Source: Sphingobacteriales bacterium (GTDB lineage Bacteria; Bacteroidota; Bacteroidia; Sphingobacteriales; Sphingobacteriaceae). Taken from it: DNA of 64,000 nt. The position numbers and the translations under genes are program-made. Of the stretch, positions 9,515-17,621 are shown piece after piece (position 1 is the stretch's first letter; each line of letters begins with the position of its first letter). The DNA is taken from positions 1 to 64,000 of the forward strand of contig JAATFQ010000290.1 of assembly GCA_015655115.1 (NCBI GenBank). Reading direction: 5' to 3'. Under the pieces are notes generated by a model, which saw only the letters and a program-made list of their open reading frames with translations, made no database searches and had not been told where the DNA came from.

Positions 9515-10309
9515 TTGAATTACGAACTTTTATGTACCCAGGTCATCGCGATTTCACGCATGACCGGCAATTTTATAAGAAAAGAATCTATGAATTTCAA
9601 TGCGAATGCAATTGAATTCAAAGGTTTAAATGATCTGGTATCCTATGTAGACAAAACTGCAGAACATCAGCTGGTAGATAATTTATCCCATTTAATTCCA
9701 GGTGCAGGCTTTACCACTGAAGAGGACACGCCTGACAGTATTGGTAAAACCTATAACTGGATTATTGATCCTCTGGATGGTACTACAAACTTTATTCATG
9801 GCGTGCCTACTTATTCTATTAGCATTGCATTGTATGAGGAAGATAAGCCTGTTTTAGGAGTGGTATATGAGATTAACAGGGCTGAAATGTTTTACAGTTA
9901 CAAAGATGCTCCTGCATATCTGAATAATGTAGAAATAAGGGTGTCGCAGCGAAATACGCTTGCAGACTCATTGCTGGCTACAGGATTTCCTTATTATCAG
10001 TTTGAAAAGCAAGCCCAGTATATGCATTTATTGTCGGAATTGATGCAGAAAACGCATGGATTACGCAGGATAGGTTCTGCGGCTGTAGACCTTGCTTATG
10101 TTGCCTGTGGCCGTTTTGATGGGTTTTTTGAATACAATTTAAATTCATACGATGTTGCCGGAGGCGCTTACCTGGTACAACAGGCAGGGGGAAACATAAT
10201 GAACTTTAGTGGCGGTGATGAATTCATCAATCAGCGGGAAATACTCGCTACCAACGGACTGGTCGATGGCGAGCTGCTGGAAGCTATTGGGCGACATTTC
10301 AATGCTTAA
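9515..10309 (+). CDS. Inositol monophosphatase family protein (TTG start)
   Basis: WIIDPLDGTTNFIHGVPTYSISIAL; SYDVAGGAYLVQQAGG. Confidence 0.92.
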   Translation: MNYELLCTQVIAISRMTGNFIRKESMNFNANAIEFKGLNDLVSYVDKTAEHQLVDNLSHLIPGAGFTTEEDTPDSIGKTYNWIIDPLDGTTNFIHGVPTYSISIALYEEDKPVLGVVYEINRAEMFYSYKDAPAYLNNVEIRVSQRNTLADSLLATGFPYYQFEKQAQYMHLLSELMQKTHGLRRIGSAAVDLAYVACGRFDGFFEYNLNSYDVAGGAYLVQQAGGNIMNFSGGDEFINQREILATNGLVDGELLEAIGRHFNA

Positions 10310-10328
10310 CAGGCATATATCTTGATTT

Positions 10329-10370
10329 ACAAAAAACGGGGTCCATTACTAAATAGACCCCGTTTTTTGT
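10329..10370. terminator. Bidirectional intrinsic terminator between convergent genes
   Basis: ACAAAAAACGGGGTC ... GACCCCGTTTTTTGT, perfect 15-bp stem. Confidence 0.8.
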
Positions 10371-10405
10371 AAATGCTTTATTTCAGCTTCAGTTAGATGC
10401 TCTGG

Positions 10406-10957
10406 TTAGAGCGCATTAGAAACTACTTCCTTTACTTCAGGCACCATACGCTGCAACAGGTTTTGGATACCTGACTTCAGCGTGATGGTAGAAGAAGGAC
10501 AGCCACTGCACGATCCGCGGAGCTCCACAGTTACTACACCTTCCTCAAAAGATTTATAACTGATGGCACCACCATCCTGCTCTACTGCAGGGCGGATATA
10601 ATCATGGAGGATTTGCTGGATTTTTATTTCCAGGTCAGATCCTTCAAATGCAGGAGCCTCTTCAGCATGAGCTTCTTTTATTTTATATTCTGATTCAACA
10701 GCACCTTTTACAAATTCCTTAAGGATAGGTTCAACATCTGCCCATTCTGCATCTTCAGTTTTGGTGATGGTCACGAAATTACTTGCAAAAAATACGCCGC
10801 TGACAAAGTTAAACTTGAACAATTCTTTTGCAAAAGGAGAGTGCTCAGCACTTTCTTTTGTTGCGAAATCTTCACTGCCGTTAATCAACAATTTGTTGAC
10901 CATAAACTTCATCGTAGCAGGATTCGGGGTTTGTTCTGTATATACATTAATAGTCAT
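10406..10957 (-). CDS. NifU family Fe-S scaffold protein
   Basis: N-terminal Nfu domain (YTEQTPNPATMKFMVNK) and C-terminal GSCSGCPSSTITLKSGIQNLL. Confidence 0.9.
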   Translation of the reverse strand: MTINVYTEQTPNPATMKFMVNKLLINGSEDFATKESAEHSPFAKELFKFNFVSGVFFASNFVTITKTEDAEWADVEPILKEFVKGAVESEYKIKEAHAEEAPAFEGSDLEIKIQQILHDYIRPAVEQDGGAISYKSFEEGVVTVELRGSCSGCPSSTITLKSGIQNLLQRMVPEVKEVVSNAL

Positions 10958-11034
10958 GGTCTCTTTTTTCTTACAAAAATAAATAATTCGGGATTCAAAT
11001 TCAGATATCGGTGTCTGTTTAAGGTCATTAAATG

Positions 11035-12381
11035 TTAAAACACACCTGTGTAGTTGAAAGGCGTAATTTGTTTCAGCTCCTGTTTAATCACTTCATCAAT
11101 TTGTAAACTATCAATAAACGCCGCCATTGTCTGTGCTGTAATCTTCGTATTGGTGCGTGTAAGATCTTTTAAGGCTTCATATGGATTAGGATAGGCTTCA
11201 CGTCTAAGGATAGTCTGTATGGCTTCTGCCACTACCGCCCAATTGTTTTCGAGGTCGGCAGCAATAACTTCATTATTTAGTAATAGCTTGTTCAGCCCTT
11301 TCAATGTTGAGGAAATAGCAATCAGTGTGTGTGCCATGGGTACGCCTACATTTCTCAATACCGTTGAGTCTGTAAGGTCTCTTTGCAGGCGTGAAATAGG
11401 GAGTTTGGCAGCAAAGAATTCAAACAGGGCATTTGCCAATCCTGCATTACCTTCCGCATTTTCAAAATCAATAGGATTAACCTTATGAGGCATGGCAGAT
11501 GAACCAACTTCACCTTCCTTTATTTTTTGCTTGAAATAGTTTTTAGCAATATAAGCCCAGATGTCCCTGTCGAGATCTATAATGATAGTATTAATTCTTT
11601 TCAAAGCATCACATTGTGCTGCAAACTGATCATAGTGTTCAATTTGTGTGGTGTGTTGTGCACGGTTCAGTTCCAGTGTACTGTTGACAAACTTATTTGA
11701 AAAATCTACCCAGTTGATAGCCGGATAAGCAATATGGTGTGCATTGAAGTTTCCTGTTGCTCCGCCAAATTTGGCACTATGGGGGATATTTTTAAGGTTA
11801 TTCAGTTGTATTTCCAGTCGCTCGGCGAAAACTAAAAACTCTTTGCCCAGTTTAGTGGGTGAGGCAGGCTGTCCATGAGTATGGGCCAGCAAGGGAATAT
11901 CTTTCCATTCTGTAGCCAGTTCTTTTAGTTTATCAATTAACAGGCTGATGTTAGGATAATAAACTTCGTTCAACGCCAGTTTAAAAGTATAAGGGATGGC
12001 TGTATTATTTATATCCTGAGAGGTAAGTCCGAAATGTATAAATTCTTTAAACTCCTGCAGGCCCAGATCGTCGAACTTTTTCTTGATAAAATATTCAACA
12101 GCTTTGACATCATGATTGGTGATTTTCTCCGTGTCTTTTATTTCCTGTGCATCTTCATCATTAAAAAGATCAGATATAGCACGCAGTTTACTATAATTCT
12201 CTTTATCAAACTGGTTTAATCCTGTTAGTCCGGTTTCACATAAAGCGATAAAATATTCGATTTCAACGTACACTCTGTATTTGATTAAGGCAGATTCCGA
12301 GAAATATTTTGAAAGCTCTTTCGTAGTGTTCCTGTAACGGCCGTCAACAGGTGATATAGCTTGTAATGGTGATAAATTAAT
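11035..12381 (-). CDS. purB: Adenylosuccinate lyase; proposed start at ATT (12379-12381), upstream of the ORF-track GTG at 12273
   Basis: GSSAMPHKVNPIDFENAEGN signature; reading upstream in frame gives (I)NLSPLQAISPVDGRYRNTTKELSKYFSESALIKYRVYVEIEY, a purB-type N-terminus. Confidence 0.9.
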   Translation of the reverse strand: MNLSPLQAISPVDGRYRNTTKELSKYFSESALIKYRVYVEIEYFIALCETGLTGLNQFDKENYSKLRAISDLFNDEDAQEIKDTEKITNHDVKAVEYFIKKKFDDLGLQEFKEFIHFGLTSQDINNTAIPYTFKLALNEVYYPNISLLIDKLKELATEWKDIPLLAHTHGQPASPTKLGKEFLVFAERLEIQLNNLKNIPHSAKFGGATGNFNAHHIAYPAINWVDFSNKFVNSTLELNRAQHTTQIEHYDQFAAQCDALKRINTIIIDLDRDIWAYIAKNYFKQKIKEGEVGSSAMPHKVNPIDFENAEGNAGLANALFEFFAAKLPISRLQRDLTDSTVLRNVGVPMAHTLIAISSTLKGLNKLLLNNEVIAADLENNWAVVAEAIQTILRREAYPNPYEALKDLTRTNTKITAQTMAAFIDSLQIDEVIKQELKQITPFNYTGVF

Positions 12382-12438
12382 GTATAAGAAATTTTTACAG
12401 CTGCAAAGGTAGCAATTTACACAAATCTATGGCACAAA

Positions 12439-12470
12439 AAAAAGGCTTTGGATAATTCCAAAGCCTTTTT
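12439..12470. terminator. Intrinsic terminator hairpin
   Basis: AAAAAGGCTTTGG-ATAATT-CCAAAGCCTTTTT. Confidence 0.75.
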
Positions 12471-12486
12471 CTAAAGCTTAGTTAGC

Positions 12487-12699
12487 TTATTTTTTTACTG
12501 AATCAACAGTAGTAGTAGTAGCAGTAACAGTTGTATCTTTCACAGTTGAATCTTTAACTGTAGTATCAACATCAGTAACAACAGTAGAAGAATCAGTTAC
12601 AGTTGTATCTGAAGCACCACCTTTTTTTTCTGAGTTACATGCAGCTACTGATAAAGAGATTGCTAAAGCTAAAAAGCCAAATTTGAATAAGTTTTTCAT
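12487..12699 (-). CDS. Small Thr/Val/Asp-rich lipoprotein
   Basis: Signal peptide with LSVAAC lipobox; low-complexity TVTDSSTVVTDVDTTVKDSTVKD tail. Confidence 0.7.
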   Translation of the reverse strand: MKNLFKFGFLALAISLSVAACNSEKKGGASDTTVTDSSTVVTDVDTTVKDSTVKDTTVTATTTTVDSVKK

Positions 12700-12735
12700 T
12701 TGAATTCTGTTTAAAATAATTAATTAATTTTACAG

Positions 12736-12766
12736 ATTAATACCAGAAAGATTAAAAGGTAACCCA
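12736..12766 (-). promoter_or_regulatory. Candidate ECF-type promoter TGGGTTACC-N14-GTATTAAT, toward lipoprotein gene
   Basis: Minus strand TGGGTTACC TTTTAATCTTTCTG GTATTAAT, identical in boxes and spacing to the divergent copy. Confidence 0.6.
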
Positions 12767-12808
12767 CCTATTTAAAAAAAAAATGAATAAAATTTTTTTA
12801 CCTAATAT

Positions 12809-12839
12809 TGGGTTACCATTCACGCATAAATGTATTAAT
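12809..12839 (+). promoter_or_regulatory. Candidate ECF-type promoter TGGGTTACC-N14-GTATTAAT, toward sigma factor gene
   Basis: TGGGTTACC ATTCACGCATAAAT GTATTAAT, immediately before the GTG at 12842. Confidence 0.6.
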
Positions 12840-12841
12840 TA

Positions 12842-13408
12842 GTGAGTAAGAAGTTAAGCAATTCAGTTCCAACAGATAGAGAGGTAGTTTTAGGGATACT
12901 AAATGACTCGGAAGACGCATTAAACAGGTTGTACATAGGTCACTTTCCGATGGTTTTACAACTTGTTTTGAATAATAATGGTGATGAGGACGACGCTAAA
13001 GACGTATATCAGGAAGCTATTATTATACTTTATAATAAAATTAAAGGTGGTGATTTCGAGTTAAGCAGTAAATTGAAAACGTACATATATTCAGTTTGCA
13101 GACGTATCTGGTTAAAGAAGCTTTCGCAGCAAAGCAAGAAGACCAACAATATATCTGATTTTGAAGATGTGGTTGCCGTTGAAGTTGATGTTGAGCAGCA
13201 TGAAGAGAAGGAACTGCAGTTTGAGAAGATGGGAGCAGCACTATTGAACCTGGGGGAACCTTGCAAAACTATTATTCAGGATTTTTATATTAATAATCTG
13301 TCTATGCAGGATATTTGTGAGAAGTTTGGTTATACGAATACCGATAACGTAAAAACTCAGAAGTATAAATGCCTGCAGAGATTAAAGAAATTATTTTTTC
13401 AGTTATAA
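12842..13408 (+). CDS. RNA polymerase sigma factor, sigma-70/ECF family
   Basis: Region 2 DEDDAKDVYQEAIIILYNKI; region 4-like LGEPCKTIIQDFYINNLSMQDICEKFGYTNTDNVKTQKYKCLQRLKKLF. Confidence 0.85.
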   Translation: MSKKLSNSVPTDREVVLGILNDSEDALNRLYIGHFPMVLQLVLNNNGDEDDAKDVYQEAIIILYNKIKGGDFELSSKLKTYIYSVCRRIWLKKLSQQSKKTNNISDFEDVVAVEVDVEQHEEKELQFEKMGAALLNLGEPCKTIIQDFYINNLSMQDICEKFGYTNTDNVKTQKYKCLQRLKKLFFQL

Positions 13409-13411
13409 TAC

Positions 13412-14512
13412 GTGATGAGAAAAGACATAGAGTTAGAAGGCATAATTGAAGATTACCTGCAGGGCAGGCTCGGGGCAGCAGAAGCGGAAGCTTTTGAAAA
13501 ATTGCGCACTCAGGACCCGGCTGTTGACCACAAGGTTGTAGCACACCAGTTTTTTCTGGATTCATTGACTCAGTATGGTGCCAATGCTTCTTTAAAGCAT
13601 ATGATGGATCATGCTCATGAGCAAATTGATGTGGATACACTGGTTGATGAGCTGAAACCTCACCCTTCGTATATTGTTAATCTATGGCGCAATAATAAGT
13701 CGGCCGTTGCGGTTGCAGCATCTTTCATCTTATTAACGATGTTCGTAGTGTATTCTCATTTCGGAAAAACACAGGATGGAATAAACGACCTGATGCTGAT
13801 GCGCAGGGAAGTAGCAATCATTAAAAATAGCCAGAATAAACTGGTAAGGAAGTTTAATTCTACTTCTACTCTTCCAAGAGGACCTGTTATTGCCGCTAAA
13901 TTTGGCGGAACAGGTTTCGCTCTTACTTCTAATGGGTACTTGTGTACCAGTTACCATGTGGTGAAGGATGCAGATTCTATATATGTTCAGAACACAAAGG
14001 GAGAAGCTTTTAAAGTTAAGGTTGCATTTAGTGACCCACAGTATGATATTGCTATTCTGAAAATCATCGATAATAATTTCAGTTCGCTTTCTAATATACA
14101 ATATACACTTAAAAAATATGATACTGGCATGGGAGAGGATGTATTTACTATTGGCTTCCCTAAAGATGATCCTGTTTTTGGCGAAGGGTATGTAAGCTCT
14201 AAGAGTGGTCATGATGGTGATACAACCCAATATCAGGTATCTATACCTATTAATCCCGGAAACAGTGGCGGCCCGGTATTGGATACGCATGGAAACCTTA
14301 TCGGTGTGATTACCGGTAAAGAACACCAGTCTGACGGGGCTACATTTGCAGTGAAAGCAAAATATATCCGTGAGGCGCTGAATTCAATTCCTCAGGATTC
14401 ATTGGGTAAAAAGGTAGTTGTAGCTAAAAAGAATATTCTTCAGGGATTGAAAAGAACTAAACAGATCAATAAGATCCAGGATTATGTTTACATGATCAAA
14501 GTGTATAACTAA
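13412..14512 (+). CDS. Membrane-anchored trypsin-like serine protease with N-terminal anti-sigma-like cytoplasmic segment
   Basis: About 95-aa N-terminal part, one TM (AVAVAASFILLTMFVVYSHFG), then HtrA-like triad: TSYHVV, YDIAILKI, NPGNSGGPVLD. Confidence 0.8.
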   Translation: MMRKDIELEGIIEDYLQGRLGAAEAEAFEKLRTQDPAVDHKVVAHQFFLDSLTQYGANASLKHMMDHAHEQIDVDTLVDELKPHPSYIVNLWRNNKSAVAVAASFILLTMFVVYSHFGKTQDGINDLMLMRREVAIIKNSQNKLVRKFNSTSTLPRGPVIAAKFGGTGFALTSNGYLCTSYHVVKDADSIYVQNTKGEAFKVKVAFSDPQYDIAILKIIDNNFSSLSNIQYTLKKYDTGMGEDVFTIGFPKDDPVFGEGYVSSKSGHDGDTTQYQVSIPINPGNSGGPVLDTHGNLIGVITGKEHQSDGATFAVKAKYIREALNSIPQDSLGKKVVVAKKNILQGLKRTKQINKIQDYVYMIKVYN

Positions 14513-14560
14513 AATATATACAACCAGGTTCTGCCTGGGATATAATTATATCATATTTAA

Positions 14561-14597
14561 AAGAACCCCGGAATATTTATATATTTCGGGGTTCTTT
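14561..14597 (+). terminator. Intrinsic terminator
   Basis: AAGAACCCCG ... CGGGGTTCTT followed by a T-rich tract. Confidence 0.75.
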
Positions 14598-14657
14598 GTT
14601 TTTAAACCTATAAGCATGAGCTGTATTGTCACAGAGAATCTCAATGATATTTTTTAA

Positions 14658-14714
14658 GTTGTTCGTTATATTTGCTTGTTTGCGTTACGCAAATAAGCAA
14701 ATATAACGAACAAC
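14658..14714. repeat. 57-bp near-perfect palindrome
   Basis: GTTGTTCGTTATATTTGCTTGTTTGCG-TTA-CGCAAATAAGCAAATATAACGAACAAC; 26 of 27 positions pair. Confidence 0.9.
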
Positions 14715-14725
14715 AAATATTAAGA

Positions 14726-15265
14726 ATGATAGAAACAGACAGATTATTGATCAGACCCTATGAGATTCAGGACGCCGGAGATTTATTTTTGGAAATCCAG
14801 CGTAACAAAGACCATTTAGCGGACTTCTTTTTCAATATGTTGAAAGCTACTGAAAATATTCAGGGCTTAAATCAATATTTGAATCGAAAACAAGAGGACT
14901 GGGAGTCCAAAAAAGGATATGCCTGCGGCATCTTTTTAAAGGATTCACAGAAACTTATCGGTCATATTTCAATCAGGGAAATTGATTGGCGTGTTCCTAA
15001 AGGTGAATTAGGGTACTTCATCTACAAATCCTATACAGGACAAAAGTTTTCGCAGGAAGCCTTAAAGGCATTTAGGGACTGGTGTATAACTCAACAAGCG
15101 TTCAACCGTGTTTTTATGAAAATTGCTCCTGATAACATTCCAAGTATAAAAACTGCAGCAGGTTGTAGTTTTAAATTTGAAGGACTATTAAGAAAAGATT
15201 ACAGAAGAAGAGAGGAAAATCTGATAGATATGAATATTTATAGTTTCATATCTGCCGATAAGTAA
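14726..15265 (+). CDS. GNAT family N-acetyltransferase (RimJ/RimL-like)
   Basis: MIETDRLLIRPYEIQDAGDLFLEIQRN...GELGYFIYKSYTGQKFSQEALKAF; start preferred at 14726 over 14672. Confidence 0.85.
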   Translation: MIETDRLLIRPYEIQDAGDLFLEIQRNKDHLADFFFNMLKATENIQGLNQYLNRKQEDWESKKGYACGIFLKDSQKLIGHISIREIDWRVPKGELGYFIYKSYTGQKFSQEALKAFRDWCITQQAFNRVFMKIAPDNIPSIKTAAGCSFKFEGLLRKDYRRREENLIDMNIYSFISADK

Positions 15266-15394
15266 TAGCAATGATAATTGATCCAAAACTGTTGATGTAA
15301 GGTCACAATCCATCCAATGTTGCAGATAATTAAAATATCTACTATATTAGTAGTAGTTTAACGTTTTTAATTTTCACAAATAAAATATACAATT

Positions 15395-16030
15395 ATGAGT
15401 ATCAGAATAGGAGATATTGCCCCTAATTTCAAAGCTAAAACTTCAATTGGAGATATTGATTTCTATGAATTTCTTGGTGATAGCTGGGGTGTTATTTTTT
15501 CGCATCCGGCAGATTATACACCGGTTTGTACTACAGAACTTGGGCGTACTGCATCGCTCAAAGCAGAATTTGATAAACGAGATGTGAAAGTGATAGCCTT
15601 AAGTGTGGATTCTGTAGAATCGCATAAAAGCTGGATCAATGACATTAATGAAACTCAAAATACCAGTGTGGAATTTCCTATCATAGCTGATGAAGATAAG
15701 AAGGTTGCTGATCTTTATGATATGATACATCCTAACGCTTCAGAGACACTTACCGTACGTTCTTTGTTTATCATATCACCTGATAAAAAGATAAAGCTCA
15801 TGCTTACTTATCCGGCATCTACAGGAAGGAATTTCACTGAAGTACTGAGGGTGATAGATTCATTACAGTTAACAGCGAAATATAGTGTTGCTACGCCGGC
15901 CGACTGGAAAGATGGAGAGGATGTAGTAGTAATGAATAGCATCAAAACTGAAGATATTCCGGCCAAATTCCCCAAAGGCCATAAAGTTATTAAACCTTAC
16001 CTAAGAACTACCCCACAACCTAATAAATAA
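15395..16030 (+). CDS. Peroxiredoxin, 1-Cys/Prx6-like
   Basis: GVIFSHPADYTPVCTTELGR; long C-terminal domain as in Prx6. Confidence 0.9.
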   Translation: MSIRIGDIAPNFKAKTSIGDIDFYEFLGDSWGVIFSHPADYTPVCTTELGRTASLKAEFDKRDVKVIALSVDSVESHKSWINDINETQNTSVEFPIIADEDKKVADLYDMIHPNASETLTVRSLFIISPDKKIKLMLTYPASTGRNFTEVLRVIDSLQLTAKYSVATPADWKDGEDVVVMNSIKTEDIPAKFPKGHKVIKPYLRTTPQPNK

Positions 16031-16110
16031 TTTTTAAAACTTATTGTTTTTATTTAAGTTTGATATAGTTGAAAACTGAAGGGAAACATTAATTTATACA
16101 TTAAAATTTT

Positions 16111-16308
16111 ATGAATAAGGGGAAAGTAAAGTGGTTTAATACACAAAAAGGTTACGGCTTTATTGTTTATGAAGGCAATAAAGATATTTTTGTTCATTTC
16201 AAAGATGTTCTTGGCGGTATAGATAGTATCCAGGAAAATGATGAGGTTGAATTTGAGATTGCAGAAGGAAAAAAAGGTTTGCAGGCTGTAAAAGTCAGGA
16301 AATCTTAA
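16111..16308 (+). CDS. Cold-shock domain protein
   Basis: MNKGKVKWFNTQKGYGFIVYEGNKDIFVHFKDV. Confidence 0.95.
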   Translation: MNKGKVKWFNTQKGYGFIVYEGNKDIFVHFKDVLGGIDSIQENDEVEFEIAEGKKGLQAVKVRKS

Positions 16309-16317
16309 ACTAATTCT

Positions 16318-16368
16318 TCATTAATTGATAAAGCCTTACTGCGAACAGAAGGCTTTATCAATTAATGA
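16318..16368. terminator. Strong hairpin (20-bp stem) between convergent genes, probable bidirectional terminator
   Basis: TCATTAATTGATAAAGCCTT ... AAGGCTTTATCAATTAATGA. Confidence 0.6.
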
Positions 16369-16427
16369 TACTGTATAAATTAGCAATACTGTATCATTAT
16401 ACAGCATTATTAATTGATAACACTGAA

Positions 16428-17621
16428 TTAATAATGTTGTATTATAGTTGCTTTCAGCACTATTTTACCAAGCATTTGGCTTTGTGTGAAAATCATAAAA
16501 AACATATCGTGCGGCGTGATCTGGAATTTTTTAACTAGTAATGCGGCCTGTGCAGGATAATTACGGACGATAACACTCGAAATCAAATTCTTTTCTTTCT
16601 TTAGGTCCCCGGCAGATAATACCTGATCTATTTTGAATATCCTTCCGGGAAAGGAGTTGTTGATCGCATCAGATACATAGAGTTGTGTCTGATAGTCGAG
16701 TTTTTGTAGCTGGTATCGCTCTGCAATAAGGTTAAATGCCCCACTTTTCAATAATGCTGCATCGGGCTCATATAGATATTGTCCGGGTTTTGGATCAGCG
16801 AGGCTTACCCGTTCCGCTGCTACCAGCTCTTCTTCATCTTTTGTCAGAGAGAATTGTTTCTCTTGTGCATTCAGTGTGGTACTGATGATTTTCGGTTTAC
16901 CGGCATAGGCTTTTTCGACTACCCAGATTAACTCTTTACATTCATTCCTGACACTTACAATGTGTATCTCTGCAACATGGCTCAACTCTTTTAACCCGGC
17001 GCTGAGATCAAGTAAAGGAGCAGTTTTGATAAGTATACGTTTTGATTTGGAGAGCAGCAGGTCCAGGTTCTCTACTACATTGGGCGTACAGTCTTTAAGC
17101 ATAAAAACTTTGCCGCTGCTGCTTCTTCTGGCAGGGTCAACAAAGATGGTATCGTAGGTTTCGGGTGATTCGCTCAGTATTTTTATACCGTCACCTGCAA
17201 TAAACCGGGTATTTTTCTGTCCGAGTAGCGGTGCATTGTGACAGGCGATAGCAGATAACTCATCATTGATCTCACAATGGATTACAGAGTTGTTTGTTTT
17301 GGAGAAATAATAGCTGTCTACACCATATCCACCTGTAATATCAATTAATGTATTTCCGCTGGCTAGTTTAGCCTTATATGCCGCTGTTATTTCTGATGAG
17401 CATTGTTCTACAGAAAGCAGGGGAGGGTAATAGATGCCAGCTGTATGGTACCAGGAAGGCAATTTTTTAATACACTTTTTTTTGGCGGCAATCTGGTTAG
17501 CTAATTCAGCACCTGTAATGCCTATAAAAGGGCTTTTTGCCATAGCAATCTGGTGTACATCAGCATGTTGATTATCGCTGATGTACGCCTGAACGGCATT
17601 ATCTAAAATACTACTATTCAC
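16428..17621 (-). CDS. Class I SAM-dependent methyltransferase with THUMP-like domain
   Basis: NTLIDITGGYGVDSYYFSKTNN; TIFVDPARRSSSGKVFMLKDCTPNV. Confidence 0.8.
   Translation of the reverse strand: MNSSILDNAVQAYISDNQHADVHQIAMAKSPFIGITGAELANQIAAKKKCIKKLPSWYHTAGIYYPPLLSVEQCSSEITAAYKAKLASGNTLIDITGGYGVDSYYFSKTNNSVIHCEINDELSAIACHNAPLLGQKNTRFIAGDGIKILSESPETYDTIFVDPARRSSSGKVFMLKDCTPNVVENLDLLLSKSKRILIKTAPLLDLSAGLKELSHVAEIHIVSVRNECKELIWVVEKAYAGKPKIISTTLNAQEKQFSLTKDEEELVAAERVSLADPKPGQYLYEPDAALLKSGAFNLIAERYQLQKLDYQTQLYVSDAINNSFPGRIFKIDQVLSAGDLKKEKNLISSVIVRNYPAQAALLVKKFQITPHDMFFMIFTQSQMLGKIVLKATIIQHY

Noticed and set aside
13733-14326. 197-aa ORF on minus strand antisense to the protease gene
   Set aside because: Overlaps a gene with clear catalytic motifs; its own composition shows no recognisable domain.
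14672-14725. Upstream start of the GNAT ORF (MLVCVTQISKYNEQQILR...)
   Set aside because: This extension is encoded by the palindrome; MIETDRLLIRPYE at 14726 is the normal RimJ/L start.
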